64,000 nucleotides of DNA from contig OX578155.1 of assembly GCA_951213105.1 (NCBI GenBank), positions 34,741,984-34,805,983 of the forward strand, in the 5' to 3' direction. Shown piece after piece: positions 1-13,499 of this stretch. The first letter of the stretch is position 1. The number at the start of each line of letters is the position of its first letter. Source of the stretch: Amaurobius ferox. Lineage: Eukaryota; Arthropoda; Arachnida; Araneae; Amaurobiidae. Below the pieces are notes generated by a model that was given only the letters and a program-made list of their open reading frames with translations, ran no database searches and had not been told where the DNA came from. Position numbers and translations under genes: made by a program.

Positions 1-44
1 ACTTTCCCTATACATTACCATGTATTGCGTATTGCAGGGAAAGT
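1..44 (-). repeat. Family A element, 5' terminal palindrome only
   Basis: This is the terminal palindrome of a family A element in minus orientation, whose body lies outside the window to the left. On the minus strand it reads as the usual ACTTTCCCTGCAATAC start, with a small internal duplication (an extra GTATTGC) in the loop side. Confidence 0.75.
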
Positions 45-91
45 AAAATTAAGTTAAAATGTCTACAGAGGGTCCGCTTCCCCCTGGAAAT

Positions 92-378
92 GGGCGCGGT
101 AGCCCATTGGTTAGCGCGCTGGAGTTGCACTCGGTAGGCCCGGGTATGATTCCAGCCGCTGCCAAAACAGCCGTCGCGTTCACGCGGAGTACGATCACGT
201 TAAACATGTAGGTCCGTAAGTTCTTCCGAGAGGTTGGTGGTAGGTGAAGGAGGGTACGATCCCTGTGGATGCCTCCCCCACTGGGTTCCGGTCTAAATTG
301 GGTGGCACTTCCCAGCTGTTCATACAGTTACCTTACACCTTTCTGGTAGGTCGGACGGTCTGGGTCTCAACAACATCA
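92..378 (+). mobile_element. tRNA-derived SINE (SINE-1), full-length
   Basis: A SINE with a tRNA-like head. The A-box-like TAGCCCATTGG lies at 100-110 and a degraded B box (GGTATGATTCC) at 143-153. The tRNA-unrelated body and the end (GGTCTGGGTCTCAACAACA) are shared with copies at 13965-14150 and 14192-14473. It would be transcribed by RNA polymerase III and mobilised by a LINE. The mutated B box suggests this copy is silent. No clear target duplication was found. Confidence 0.8.
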
Positions 379-429
379 CTTGAAGAGCGATCCAAGTAAG
401 CGCCATGTCATCTCTGTTTGACAAAAACA

Positions 430-735
430 ACTTAATATTACCGCCCAAAACAAACTGCAAAATTCCCGAAGAGCTCCTAAAATGTAACATCTCGTCCGAT
501 TACTCACAAGTTGGCAACGGGTCAAAGGAGCAGACGATATCTGTCACAACACCATCACGATTAAAAAACGCCTGGCGTTCTGCGGTAAGGCAGTTATTAA
601 CGTCCAAAGAGGCTCCCCAATGAGTTTGAAAGCCAGTGCTTGAGTTGAAAATTGATCCGTAACGTGTTTGAAGATTCGCACATTTTGGCGGTGACGTCTC
701 TCGACTGGGCGCGAGGCGAGATCTTTTCGTTATTA
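430..735. repeat. Unclassified diverged repeat G, copy 1
   Basis: About 215 bp aligns with 4036-4250 in the same strand and order: TTGGCAACGG, then AGGAGCAGACGATATCTGTC, then CCCAAAG-GGCTCC, then CACATTTTGGCG and CGTCTC. Both copies contain short open frames that share the peptide KEQTISVT, so a coding ancestor is possible. I do not recognise it. The following bases to 981 hold no identifiable feature. Confidence 0.5.
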
Positions 736-989
736 TTTGGTGTCATCATTTTGAAGGAGGAGAGAGCGGAAATGGCTGAAAATATTCCGACGGTTGTTTG
801 AAACAGTATGACATCGTTTCTATTTTTCCTACGATGCATAGTTAGACTTACCATAATTTGCGGTAGCCAAATATGTAAATGGAAGTTGAAGGTTAAAATA
901 ATTGAAGGTTGAAGATTACTTATTTCTATTTCACTGGAAATAAGCGAAGTGCAGGATAAAATGCCATAATTAAGCTGCCATATTGTGAG

Positions 990-1205
990 CAGTGTTTTTT
1001 TCAGGCATACCTACGGGGGTGCCAAGCCCCCCGGAGGCGAGTATTTGCCCCCCCCCCCCCCGGAGACATTTTATATTAACTTAGTTTCCACTTATGTGAC
1101 ACAGCATTTTGATATATTTACATAGGGCAAATGGGAAAACTTGCCCCCCAAAAATTTCATTCGCCCCCCCCCCCCCCGGGCTAAAAAGTTCTGAAAGAAA
1201 CACTG
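990..1205. mobile_element. hAT-type MITE with perfect 8-bp target duplication
   Basis: A 216-bp non-autonomous element. It begins CAGTGTTTTTTTCAGG and ends CTGAAAGAAACACTG, an imperfect terminal inverted repeat of hAT type. It is flanked by identical 8-bp copies of ATTGTGAG at 982-989 and 1206-1213, the target-site length of hAT transposases. The interior is C-rich, with two homopolymeric C tracts of about 14-15 nt (about 1049 and 1164). There is no coding capacity. Confidence 0.85.
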
Positions 1206-1213
1206 ATTGTGAG

Positions 1214-2059
1214 GTCCCTAAAATATATTTACCACGGCTCCTTTTCATATTTGATTCCCCCCCCCCTCTTTAAGAATCTTTCATGTCTTCCCCTCCCTAT
1301 AAAAAAATATCGGTGTCTACTGACTGATGCAGCCGAAATTGTTTTCAGTGAATAACATTTTGTAAAATAAAACTTTTGTAAAGTTCAATAAGTTTAAGTA
1401 TGTGATTTTTTTTAGACTTGTTCATTTCATTTACAGGCTTTCAAAGCACTACAAATTATTTGCCAACTCTCTATAGTTAGCCAACACTTTTAGTTTTTGC
1501 CCGGATTTCATCTTGATACTCCGACCATACACTTCGTCAAAATATCAAATAATTTTACTAACTTACTCTTCAGTATATAAATTAAACTTGTGCAATATAT
1601 CTGAGATTGTATATTCAAAACTAACTTGTAAATACGTATTTGAATACATACTTCGTATATTTTCATCTATTCTTTTCGAACCTCATCAATCATTAAACAT
1701 CCTCAGAATTCCTATAAAGTTCATTTAACCTATTTATTTTTTCAAATTAAACGAAATATCTCGTGCTCACCGATATTTTACCAAAGAGCTCATAAATAGA
1801 TTGAGCTGCACTACACGTGACATTTTAAGTATGGCAACTTTCCCACTCACTGAAAAATCCAGGTTAAAATACTAAAATATTGAAATTATAACCACTATAC
1901 TACGAATATTAAAAACTCGATACAAAATTCAATTATATACATTTGTAGGGACTTCTAAGAGTTACAAATTCTTGCTTATTGTTCAAAGTTAGCACTTTTA
2001 GTTTTTAAGCTATAAGCATTACAAACTAGAGAAACGGAACATTTTCAATCTTCTTGCTG
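1214..2059. other. AT-rich intergenic DNA, no gene seen
   Basis: Apart from a C-rich stretch at about 1254-1268, this is AT-rich sequence with no frame that resembles a protein and no recognised repeat. Confidence 0.5.
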
Positions 2060-2315
2060 ATTTAGTGCTGATTAGATTTTGTACAATTTCTCTTAGTGCT
2101 GATTAGATTTTGTTACAATTCAACCTAAAAGAATCTGCTTTTTTTGTGAAATGGCCTGCAAAATTACCTGTATCCACTCCAGCTGAAAAGCTACCAAATT
2201 TCACAAAATTTGGCAGATAAGTCACTTGTGGGTTACCTTGGCGCTGATTAGATTCTGGAAAAATGCTGATAAAAAGAACCTCTCTTTTTTTTTTGCGAAA
2301 TGGCAAGCGAAAATA
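2060..2315 (+). repeat. Family A, left part, interrupted by family C
   Basis: Internal family A sequence, including the GTGCTGATTAGATTTTG and GTCACTTGTGGGTTACC stretches. It ends in a short AAAT-rich tract where a C element begins. The A sequence resumes at about 3629, so this is the left half of one interrupted copy. A short local duplication of the GTGCTGATTAGATTTTG piece lies at about 2060-2115. Confidence 0.65.
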
Positions 2316-2321
2316 AATAAA

Positions 2322-3628
2322 TAAACAAGAAAGATCAATCATGCTTAAAGCATTGATTATGAAACACTTTCCAACTTCAATGCAATTTTATTTAAAAAAG
2401 TCTAAAATGCAATATATTCCTCTGTAATATTTTAAAACTTATCACAATACTACATTAATTTATTATATTTGAAAACTTAAACCTTCATTGAAAAAAATGA
2501 ACTTCATTCAAATGACGGCATTGAAATATAAATTGCCTGGTTTAAATATCTCTAAAATGCGATACGTTCCACGGTAATATTTTTAAAACTATCATAATAC
2601 TACGATAATTTATTATATTTGAAAACTTCATCGAAAACAACTGAAATGTATTCAAATGAAGTCATAGAAAAAATAACACGACTGGATCTCTCTATAGAAA
2701 CAGCATTTCATTCATAACTTTCTCCCATTCATTTCATTCATCACAATACGATAATAATTAATTTTATTTAAAAATTAAGAGCATGGAGCTACAAGTAATT
2801 AAATTCTATGCTTAAAACTTCATCGAAAAAATCGTCCTCTTTATAAAATCAATTAATATTTCATTTATATCAGCCATGCAGACTCCATGGGCTAAATTAT
2901 TTTGTGTTAAAGAAATACAGCAATTCTATACAACTCATTCTACATATTTTGCTGTTTACATTTTACATAAGTGAAAAATAGGCTTCGTTGTAGAAATAAT
3001 CAAATTTGGGTGATCATTTAAACTCAAATATATCGTATTTGCGTTGTTTCAGTATGTAGATGCACAGAATTTAAGTAAAAATAAAGTAGCTTTAGGACGG
3101 ATACAACACTCAATATGAATTAAAAAGAACTTAAAAAATCACGATTTTGAAACAAGATGGATGCCTTATATCATTTTGAGGTGGGTCATGTGATCTTTTC
3201 ATATTATGGTCACGTGATCGTTTCATATAAGAGGTGTAATTATTATTTTAATTTTTATTTAAAAAACTACTGAATATATTTCGCTGAATTTTTTTTTTAT
3301 ATATTTTATGGAACAATTTGAATATTACCTAACATTTTCGAAGCAATTTGTGAATTTTAAATCCGCTTAAAGAATGTTTCAAAAATTAGGTCCCATAGGG
3401 CTCAATGTATTTCATTTTTTTCAACCCGGGTTCAATCCAAAACTAATTGGGTGATATTATTCATTTATATTCCCATAGGTCCTACAGACCGTCTGAACAA
3501 CATACTAAAATTTCATTTTGATTAAGTCATTTTTACGGCAGTTATCGTGCTAACAGACAGACAGACAGACAGACAGAATGAACAAAGTCATAAACACTTT
3601 TCAACTTTGTTGTAAAGTGTTAAAAACT
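2322..3628 (-). mobile_element. Family C element, near full-length, nested in family A
   Basis: A complete C element in minus orientation. The 3' terminal stem-loop (ATCAATCATGCTTAAAGC with its complement) is at about 2334-2360. The complement of the 3' sub-terminal repeat (AAACACTTTCCAAC) follows, and the 5' palindrome with AACACTTT is at the right end near 3597-3625. A (CAGA) microsatellite lies at about 3553. It is homologous along its length to 43200-44506. It interrupts a family A copy in that copy's A-rich region. Confidence 0.8.
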
Positions 3629-3948
3629 ACGTATGCTCAAACATATCAATCAAATGCTTGTTTTATACGTAACTTTTAACGATGAAAAGAATAAGACTAA
3701 CCCCATCACTCTAGGTCTAGCCGATCTCCAGATATTTTAGTTTTTTCGCCACTCCACCCTTAAATATAAATCCAGTTACCCAATGAAAACAAAAATTGAA
3801 TTAGAAGTGAAAATTCAGTGTCATTTAAAATAATTATCTGTGTTATTTTGTGCAATTAAATTAAATTTAATGAATAATTGAAGAAATAAAGAGAACGTGA
3901 ATATGAGTCTGCAGGGAAAGTCATGTACTGCCCACATCAGATTGTTTT
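3629..3948 (+). repeat. Family A, right part, of the copy interrupted by family C
   Basis: The 3' portion of family A: the ACTACGTATGCTCAAA segment, the shared CTCCAGATATTTTAG motif, the sub-terminal GCAGGGAAAGT at 3912-3922 and the terminal CATGTACTGCCCACATC hairpin. Confidence 0.8.
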
Positions 3949-3984
3949 TAATTTCTCGGAAACTTTAATCACGATAACTGAGAA

Positions 3985-4250
3985 TGTATTGTAAGGAAAC
4001 TACAAAAACTTGGCTGGATTATTTACAGGTGTTGGCAACGGCTGAAAAGGAGCAGACGATATCTGTCACAAGATTTAAAAGTGCGTCAAGATTTTTGAGT
4101 ACTGATGTTCTGCAGTGTATGGCTTTATTGACGCCCAAAGTGGCTCCTGAAAACGTGATGGAACTTTGACAAGGACTGAAAATTAAATGGTTTGCAGTTT
4201 GAGGTTTCTCACATTTTGGCGCTAATGCGTCTCGCCTAAAGGCGCCGAAT
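3985..4250. repeat. Unclassified diverged repeat G, copy 2
   Basis: The second copy of the repeat seen at 430-735. It lies between two family A copies whose 3' ends face each other (3948 and 4387). Same-frame peptides in the two copies share KEQTISVT and a T-x-K-x-AP motif. Function unknown. Confidence 0.5.
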
Positions 4251-4386
4251 AGTTTCGCATTACCTTTTGCCAGGAGCGCACACCTTCATCATGAGTGCGC
4301 AAATTCGTGAGTGCTGTGGGCCAGATTCTGAAGAAAGCCTCTGCTGGGGACCACGGTCCACGGCTATTATTATGAGCGCAGTTTGA

Positions 4387-5137
4387 TAAAAAAAATCTGA
4401 TGTGGGCAGCACATGATTTTCCCTGCAAACTTATATTCACGTTCACTTTATTTGAATTAAATTTAATTCACTTTTAATTCAATTTTCGTTCTCATTTGAT
4501 AACTGGACTTATTTTCAAAGGTGGCGTAGAGAAAATACGAAAAAACTAAAATATCTCGAGAACGGCTAGCCCTAGTGTAATGGGGTTGGTCTTATTCTTT
4601 TCTTCGTTAAAAACTACGTATGAAACAAGCATTTAATGGATATAGTTGAGCATACGTAGTTATTTATTTTAGATTTAGGCTATTTTTGCTGGTCATTTTG
4701 CAAAAAAGGGCAGGTTATTTTTTTCCGAATCATACCAAAATCTAATCAGCCCCAGGATGTCTCACAAGTGACTTATCTACCGATTTTTGTGAAATTCCGA
4801 CAGTCAGTTTTTCAGCTAGAGTGGATACAAACTTTTACGGGCCATTTCGCAAAAACAGGCGGGTTCTTTTATCCCAAATCATACCCAAAACTAATTAGCA
4901 CCAGATTCACCCACAAGTGACTTATCTACAAAATTTTATGAAATTCGATCCATTAGTTTTTTAGTTAGAGTGGATACAAAATCTGCACAGACAGACACAC
5001 AGACGTCGCGCTAAAAATAGCTTTTTCGTATTCTAGAGGTCTCGAAACGTGTAGTTCCGTCGAAAACTCGAATTACGATTTTCGGCATGATTCCAATACT
5101 TTTCCTATACATTACCATGTATTGCAGGGAAAGTAAA
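4387..5137 (-). mobile_element. Family A element, complete
   Basis: A minus-strand copy with both ends: the 3' hairpin (CTGATGTGGGCAGCACATGA) at the left, the 5' palindrome (ATTACCATGTATTGCAGGGA) ending at about 5134. It carries two internal units of about 150 bp. Confidence 0.85.
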
Positions 5138-5470
5138 AATCTGATGTGGTCAGCACATGACTTTCCCTGCAGTCTCATTGTCACGTTCTTTTTATTTCTT
5201 CAATTATTCATTAAATTGAGTTTAATTGAATAAAATAACACCCAAAATTGTTTTAAATGACACTGAATTTGCACATTTAATTCAATTTTCGTTTTCATCT
5301 GGTATCTGGACTTATTTTCGATGGTGACGAAGCGAAAATGGGAAAGAACTAAAATATCTTTAGAACCGCTAGTCCTAGTGTAATGGGATGGGTATTATTC
5401 TTTTCATTGCCAAACATCACGTATAAAACAAGCATTTAATTGATATATTTGAGCATACGTAGTCTTTTAT
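5138..5470 (-). repeat. Family A, 3' half only
   Basis: Starts with the family A 3' hairpin immediately after the previous copy's 5' end (tandem, same orientation). It breaks off near ACTACGTATGCTCAAA, where a family B element begins. Confidence 0.75.
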
Positions 5471-5471
5471 T

Positions 5472-6336
5472 ACTTTCCTTATATACATAATGTATAAGGA
5501 AAGTATTGTGACGGGGTCGAAAATTCGAATTCGAGTTTTCGACGGGAGAGCACGTTTCAAGCATCCCTGATCATGAATCAAACATTTTTGAAGTGATGTC
5601 TGTGTCTGTGTGTATGTGTGTGTGAAAGTGTGTGTGTGTGTCAGTAAGTCTGTGGAGACGATAACTGACGGACCGATTCGAACGAAATTTGGTACAAAAA
5701 TCCCAATCAGTAAACACTGGAAGCCTATTGTTTTTATACGCAATCGAATGTTCAAAACCCCTCTAAATTTTCGAGTGAAATTTTGAAAAAATCGTCAAAA
5801 AATCAAAACCGCTAATAAAGTTACGCAAATAGACATTTCTTATGTAGTTTTTCATTAGTAAACGATTGACATAAATTTTAGAACGCTAACATGAACCCAT
5901 TCTCGAGATATTGAACATTTTTCAAAAAAATTATCAAAAAGTTATATAAAATAAAAAAAAATATTTGCTATTGAGAAACATGTTCACTTTTCATATGTAA
6001 TACCATGCGATAAATTGGGTGACATCATTCTCGTGAATCTAGTTCGTTCTATTCATGAAAAAAGATACTTTGAGTAATACTTTTATATTTGAACTCAAAT
6101 AGTCATTTATTTGATGTAAGAATATCTTATTTTTTCGTCCTTAACGCGTAGCGAGATTTTTACGACGAATTTGGTGGAATATCGCCAACTTGGCGACATT
6201 TCTAATTGTTGCCAAATTAACAAAAATCTCGCCAAATTGATAAAAATGACGCTAAATCAATGAAAATGACGACACATTGAAGAAAATTCAATATCTTGGA
6301 AAGAATATAAGTATCTACTATAAGAATAGCATTTTT
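5472..6336 (+). mobile_element. Family B element, 5' part (interrupted)
   Basis: Begins with the B palindrome ACTTTCCTTATATACATAAT and continues through the GTGTCTGTG microsatellite, the shared core (ACGATAACTGACGGACCG), the CTCGAGATATTG motif and the rows of GCCAAATT/GGCGA. It stops in the T-run before the expected ACTGTAAAAGTAG. The missing 3' end is at 7899-7967, beyond two inserted A elements. Confidence 0.8.
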
Positions 6337-7103
6337 ACTTTCCCTGCAATACATGGTAATGTATAGGGAAAGTATTGGAATCATACCGAAAATCACAATT
6401 GGAGTTTTCGACGGATCTACACGTTTCGAGACCTCTAGAATACGAAAAAACCATTTTTAGCGTGACGTCTGTGTGTGTGTCTGTCTGTCTGTCTGTGTGT
6501 CTGTCTGTGCAGATTTTGTATCCACTCTAATTAAAAAACTAATGGTCCGAATTTCACAAAATTTTGTAGGTAAGTCGCTTGTGGGCGGGGCTAATGCTGA
6601 TTAGTTTTGGGTACGATTCGGAATAAAAGAACCCGCCTTTTTTGTGAAATGGCCCGCAAAAGATTGTATCCACTCTAACTGAAAAACTAATGGACCGAAT
6701 TTCACAAAATTTGGTGGATAAGTCGCTTGTAAGCCAACCTGGTGCTGATTAGATTTTGGTACGATTCGGAAAAAAATAACCTGCCTTTTTTTGCAAAATG
6801 GCCCGCAAAAATCGTCAAAATCTAAACTAAAGAACTAGGTATACTCAAATATATCCATTAAATGCTCGTTTAATACGTAATTTTTAACGACGAAAATAAT
6901 ACGACCAACCCCATTACACTAGGACTAGCCGTTCTCGAGATATTTTAGTTTTTCGTATTTTCTCTACACCACCTTTGAAAACAAGTCCTGTTACCGAATG
7001 AGAACGGAAATTGAATTAAAAGTGAAATGAATTTAATTAAAATAAAGAGAACGTGGATACAAGTCTGCAGGGAAAGTCATGTGCTGCCCACATCAGATTT
7101 TTT
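6337..7103 (+). mobile_element. Family A element inserted in family B (first of tandem pair)
   Basis: Complete copy: palindrome at 6337, microsatellite at about 6473-6508, two internal units (about 6510-6662 and 6663-6805), CGTTCTCGAGATATTTTAG at about 6931, sub-terminal GCAGGGAAAGT and 3' hairpin ending at 7103. Inserted in the T-run of the surrounding B copy. Confidence 0.85.
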
Positions 7104-7898
7104 ACTTTCCCTGCAATACATGGTAATGTATAGGGAAAGTATTGGAATCATGTCGAAAATCACAACTCGAGTTTTCGACGGATCTACACGTTTCGAGACC
7201 TCTAGAATACGAAAAAACTATTTTTAGCGTGACGTCTGTGTGTGTGTCTGTCTGTCTGTGTGTCTGTGTGTCTGTCTGTCTGTCTGTGTGTGTGTCTGTC
7301 TGTGCAGATTTTGTATGCACTCTAACTAAAAAACTAATGGACCGAATTGCACAAAATTTTGTAGGTAAGTCACTTGTGGGCGGGGCTAGTGCTGATTAGT
7401 TTTGGGTACGATTCGGAATAAAAGAACCCGCCTTTTTTGTGAAATGGCCCGCAAAAGCTTGTATCCACTGTAGCTGAAAAACTAATAGACCGAATTCCAC
7501 AAAATTCGGTAGATGAGTCAGGTATAGGTCACCCTGGTGCTGATTAGATTTTGGTACGATTCAGAAAAAAATAACCTGCCTTTTTTAGCAAAATGGCCCG
7601 CAAAAATTGACAAAATCTAAAATAAAAAACTGGGTATACTCAAATATATTCATTAAATGCTGATTTAATACGTAATTTTTAACGACGAAAAGAATTAGAC
7701 CAAACCCATTACACTAGGACTAGCCGTTCTCGAGATATTTTAGTTTTTCGTACTTTCCCTACGCCACCTTTGAAAATAAGTCCGGTTATCGAATGAGAAC
7801 GAAATTGAATTAAAAGTGAAATAAATTTAATTAAAATAAAGAGAACGATAATATAAGTCTGCAGGGAAAGTCATGTGCTGCCCACATCAGATTTTTTT
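7104..7898 (+). mobile_element. Family A element inserted in family B (second of tandem pair)
   Basis: Head-to-tail with the previous copy and sharing only a T-run. Complete from palindrome to hairpin. Microsatellite at about 7236-7305. Confidence 0.85.
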
Positions 7899-7967
7899 AA
7901 CTGTAAAAGTAGTAAATTCATTGCATTATATAACGAAAGTCATGTGTTGCCCACATCAGATTTTTTT
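7899..7967 (+). mobile_element. Family B element, 3' end of the interrupted copy
   Basis: Reads AACTGTAAAAGTAGTAAATT and continues to the B-type 3' sub-terminal repeat and the CATGTGTTGCCCACATC hairpin. This is exactly the part missing from the copy at 5472-6336. Confidence 0.8.
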
Positions 7968-8321
7968 AGATTTTGACGATTTTGGAGGGCCATTTCGCAA
8001 AACTGTCGGCAATTTTTCTGGTCTATTTCACAAAAAAGGGCGGGATCTTTTTTCCAGAATCGTACCAAAATCTAATCAGCACTAGGGTCACCCACAAGAG
8101 ACTTACCTACCAAATGTTATGAAATTCGGTCCATTCGTTTTTAGTTAGAGTGGATTCATACTCCATTGCGTAGTTAGACAGACACACAAACGCCTCGTTA
8201 CAAATGATTTTTTCGTTTTCTAGAGGTGTCAAAGTATATAAATTCGTCGAAAACTCGAATTGCGATTTTAGGCATGATTCCAATACACTCCCCGTATATT
8301 ACACTGTATTGCAGGGAAAGT
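7968..8321 (-). repeat. Family A, 5' half
   Basis: One internal unit, a short (GACA) tract and the terminal palindrome (ending GCAGGGAAAG) in minus orientation. The 3' half is missing. Confidence 0.7.
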
Positions 8322-8350
8322 AAAAAGGGTACTTAAAAATAAACTGTTTT

Positions 8351-8428
8351 ACTTTCCCTAAAATACATGGTAATGCATAGGGAAAGTATTGGGATCATGT
8401 CGAAAATCGCAACTCGTGTTTTCGACGT
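8351..8428 (+). repeat. Family A, 5' end fragment
   Basis: Terminal palindrome plus the TCGAAAATCGCAACTCGTG segment only. The rest is replaced by about 45 bp of unrecognised DNA before family D. Confidence 0.65.
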
Positions 8429-8475
8429 GGAAGGAACCGACAATAAACCATTTTAGGAAGAATTATTTATTAAAC

Positions 8476-11133
<2,658 letters not shown>

Positions 11134-11513
11134 TGAAACATGAATAAACTGGAGTGGGGTTCAACTCGACTTTCTCATATCATAATTCATTTTTTTTTTT
11201 AATTTTACAAGAATAAATTTGAAAAATCGATATCTTTGGTCCAAATGATTACAGCTATGGCGTATTAACCTTCACTTTAAAGGACTTGAAAAAATATTTC
11301 GATTGCTACCATACTTGACAATGTACCCCTTGGGGGGGAGGGGGGTTATTTGCCATTCAAGGGGGCTAATGATGTCACGAACGAAAGAAAATTGCATCGC
11401 GGCTATTTTTCACACTACTGATTGAAACTAATAAGTCTCCTAATCAATGATATCCACAAATAACACTTTTTATGAATTATCCTAAATTTTGTCTAATACT
11501 GCCATATTAAAAA
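11134..11513 (-). repeat. Family E, 3' portion
   Basis: Contains AATAAACTGGAGTGGGGTTC and TCGACTTTCTCATATC, the complement of the E 3' end. The segment about ATCGCGGCTATTTTTCAC is shared with about 54590. No coding capacity. Confidence 0.6.
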
Positions 11514-12102
11514 ATCTGATGTGGGCAACACATGACTTTCCTTATATAATGTAATGAATGTACTTTTACAGTAAAAATAAATAGGTTTTTCTTATAGTAG
11601 ATACAAATATTCTTTTCAAGATATTGAATTTTCGACAATTAGTCGTCATTTTCATTGATTTAGCGTCATTTTTATCCATTTGGCGAGATTTTCGCTAATT
11701 TGGCAACATTTCAAAAAGTCGCTAAGTTGGCAACATTCCGCCAAGTTCGTTGCCAAAATCTCGCCTCCTAAGTCTCCTAATCAATAATATCCACAAATAA
11801 CACCTTTTATGAATTATGCTAAATTTTGTCTAATACTGCCATATTAAAAAATCTGATGTGGGCAACACATGACTTTCCTTATATAATGTAATGAATGTAC
11901 TTTTACAGTAAAAATAAATAGGTTTTTCTTATAGTAGATACTAATATTCTTTTCAAGATATTGAATTTTCGACAATTAGTCGTCATTTTCATTGATTTAG
12001 CGTCATTTTTATCCATTTGGCGAGATTTTCGCTAATTTGGCAACATTTCAAAAAGTCGCTAAGTTGGCGACATTCCGCCAAGTTCGTTGCCAAAATCTCG
12101 CC
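11432..12102. repeat. 337-bp tandem segmental duplication across an E/B junction
   Basis: Units 11432-11765 and 11769-12102 are almost identical. Each begins TAAGTCTCCTAATCAAT, contains the end of the E fragment and the first part of a minus-strand B element, and ends GCCAAAATCTCGCC. The break points do not match element ends, so this is a recent local duplication rather than transposition. Confidence 0.9.
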
Positions 12103-12603
12103 AAGCGTTATGGACGAAGAAATAAGTTATTCTTACAGCAGATAAATGAATATTGGCGTTCAAATACAAAAGTATTACTCAAAATATATTTTTCATGAAT
12201 GGAACGAGCAAGATCCACGAGAATGATGTCAACCAATTTATCGCATGATATTACATATGAAAAGAGAACATATTTCTCAATAGGAATTTTTTTTTTCTAT
12301 TTTTATGACTTTTTGATAATTTTTTTGAAAAATGTGCAATATCTCAAGAACGGTTCATGTTAGCGTTCTAAAATTTATGTCAATCGTTTTCTAATGAAAA
12401 ATTACATAAGAAATGTCTTTTTGTGTAACTTTATCAGTGGTTTTGATATTTTGACGATTTTTTCAAAATTTTATTCGAAAATTTAGAGGGGTTCTGAACA
12501 TTCGATTGCGTATAAAAACAATAAGCTTCCAGTGTTTACAGATTGTGATTTTTGTACCAAATTTGGTTTGAAACGGTCCATTCGTTCGTCAGTTATCGTC
12601 TCC
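11846..12603 (-). mobile_element. Family B element, truncated in its core and fused to family C
   Basis: The B 3' hairpin is at the left. The body runs normally to CAGTTATCGTCTCCAC, the core next to the microsatellite, where it switches to family C. The B microsatellite and 5' palindrome are absent. Confidence 0.8.
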
Positions 12604-13495
12604 ACGATAACTACCGTAAAAATGACTTTATCAAAATGACATTTTAGTATGTTGTTCAGACGGTCTATGGGACCTATGGGAATATAAATGAATAATATCA
12701 CTCAATTAGTTTTGGATTGAACCCGGGTTGAAAAAATGAAATACATTGAACCCTATGGGACCTAATTTTTCAAACATTTTTTAAGCGAATTTAAAAATCA
12801 CAAATTGCTTCGAAAGTTTTAGGAAATATTCAAATTATCCCATAAAATATATGAAAAACAATTTCAGCAAAATATATTCAGTAGTTTTTAATTTAAAATA
12901 AAAATTAAAATAATAATTACATCTTTTATATAAAGAGATCACGTGACCATTATATGAAGAGATGACGTGACCCACTTCAAAATAAAATATGGCATCCATC
13001 TTGTGTCAAAATCGTGATCTTTAAAGTTCTTTTAAATTCATATATAGCATTTCTCGTTTGTTTGCTCAAATTCTGTGCATCTACATAGTGAAACAACGCA
13101 ATTACAATATATTTGAGTTTAAATGATCATCCAAATTTGATAATTTCTACAACGAAGTCTAATTTTCACTTATGTAGAATGTAAACACCAAAAGATGTCG
13201 AATGAGTTGTATAAGAATTGTTGCATTTCTTTAGCGCAAAATTATTTAGTTCATGAAATCTGCAATATAGATGATATGAATGAAACATTCATTGATTTTA
13301 CACAGAGAAGACGATTTTTTCGATGAAGTTTTAAGCATAGAGTTTAATTACTTGTACCTCCATGGTTTCAAGTTTTTAAATAAAATTAATTATTATAGTA
13401 TAGTGATGGATGAAAGGAATGGAAAACAATTTATGAATGAAATGCTGCTTTTATATAAAGGCGATTCATATTTCTATGACGTTATTTGAATAAAT
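12604..13495 (+). mobile_element. Family C body fused to family B, 5' end missing
   Basis: Begins at ACGATAACTACCGTAAAAAT, the C core, without the C palindrome or microsatellite, and follows the C body (GACGGTCTATGGGACCTATG and onward) to about 13495. The C 3' hairpin is also missing: the sequence passes into a family A 3' part. Confidence 0.75.
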
Positions 13496-13499
13496 TTGA

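Noticed and set aside
5417..5755. Frame of 112 codons on the minus strand
   Set aside because: Lies entirely inside a family B element. Other B copies have stops in the same frame.
7142..7399. Open frames with repeated VCVSVCL/HTDTQTDR peptides (also at 45508-45835, 52000-52245, 18450-18683)
   Set aside because: They are translations of the GT/GTCT microsatellite inside family A elements and recur only because the element recurs.
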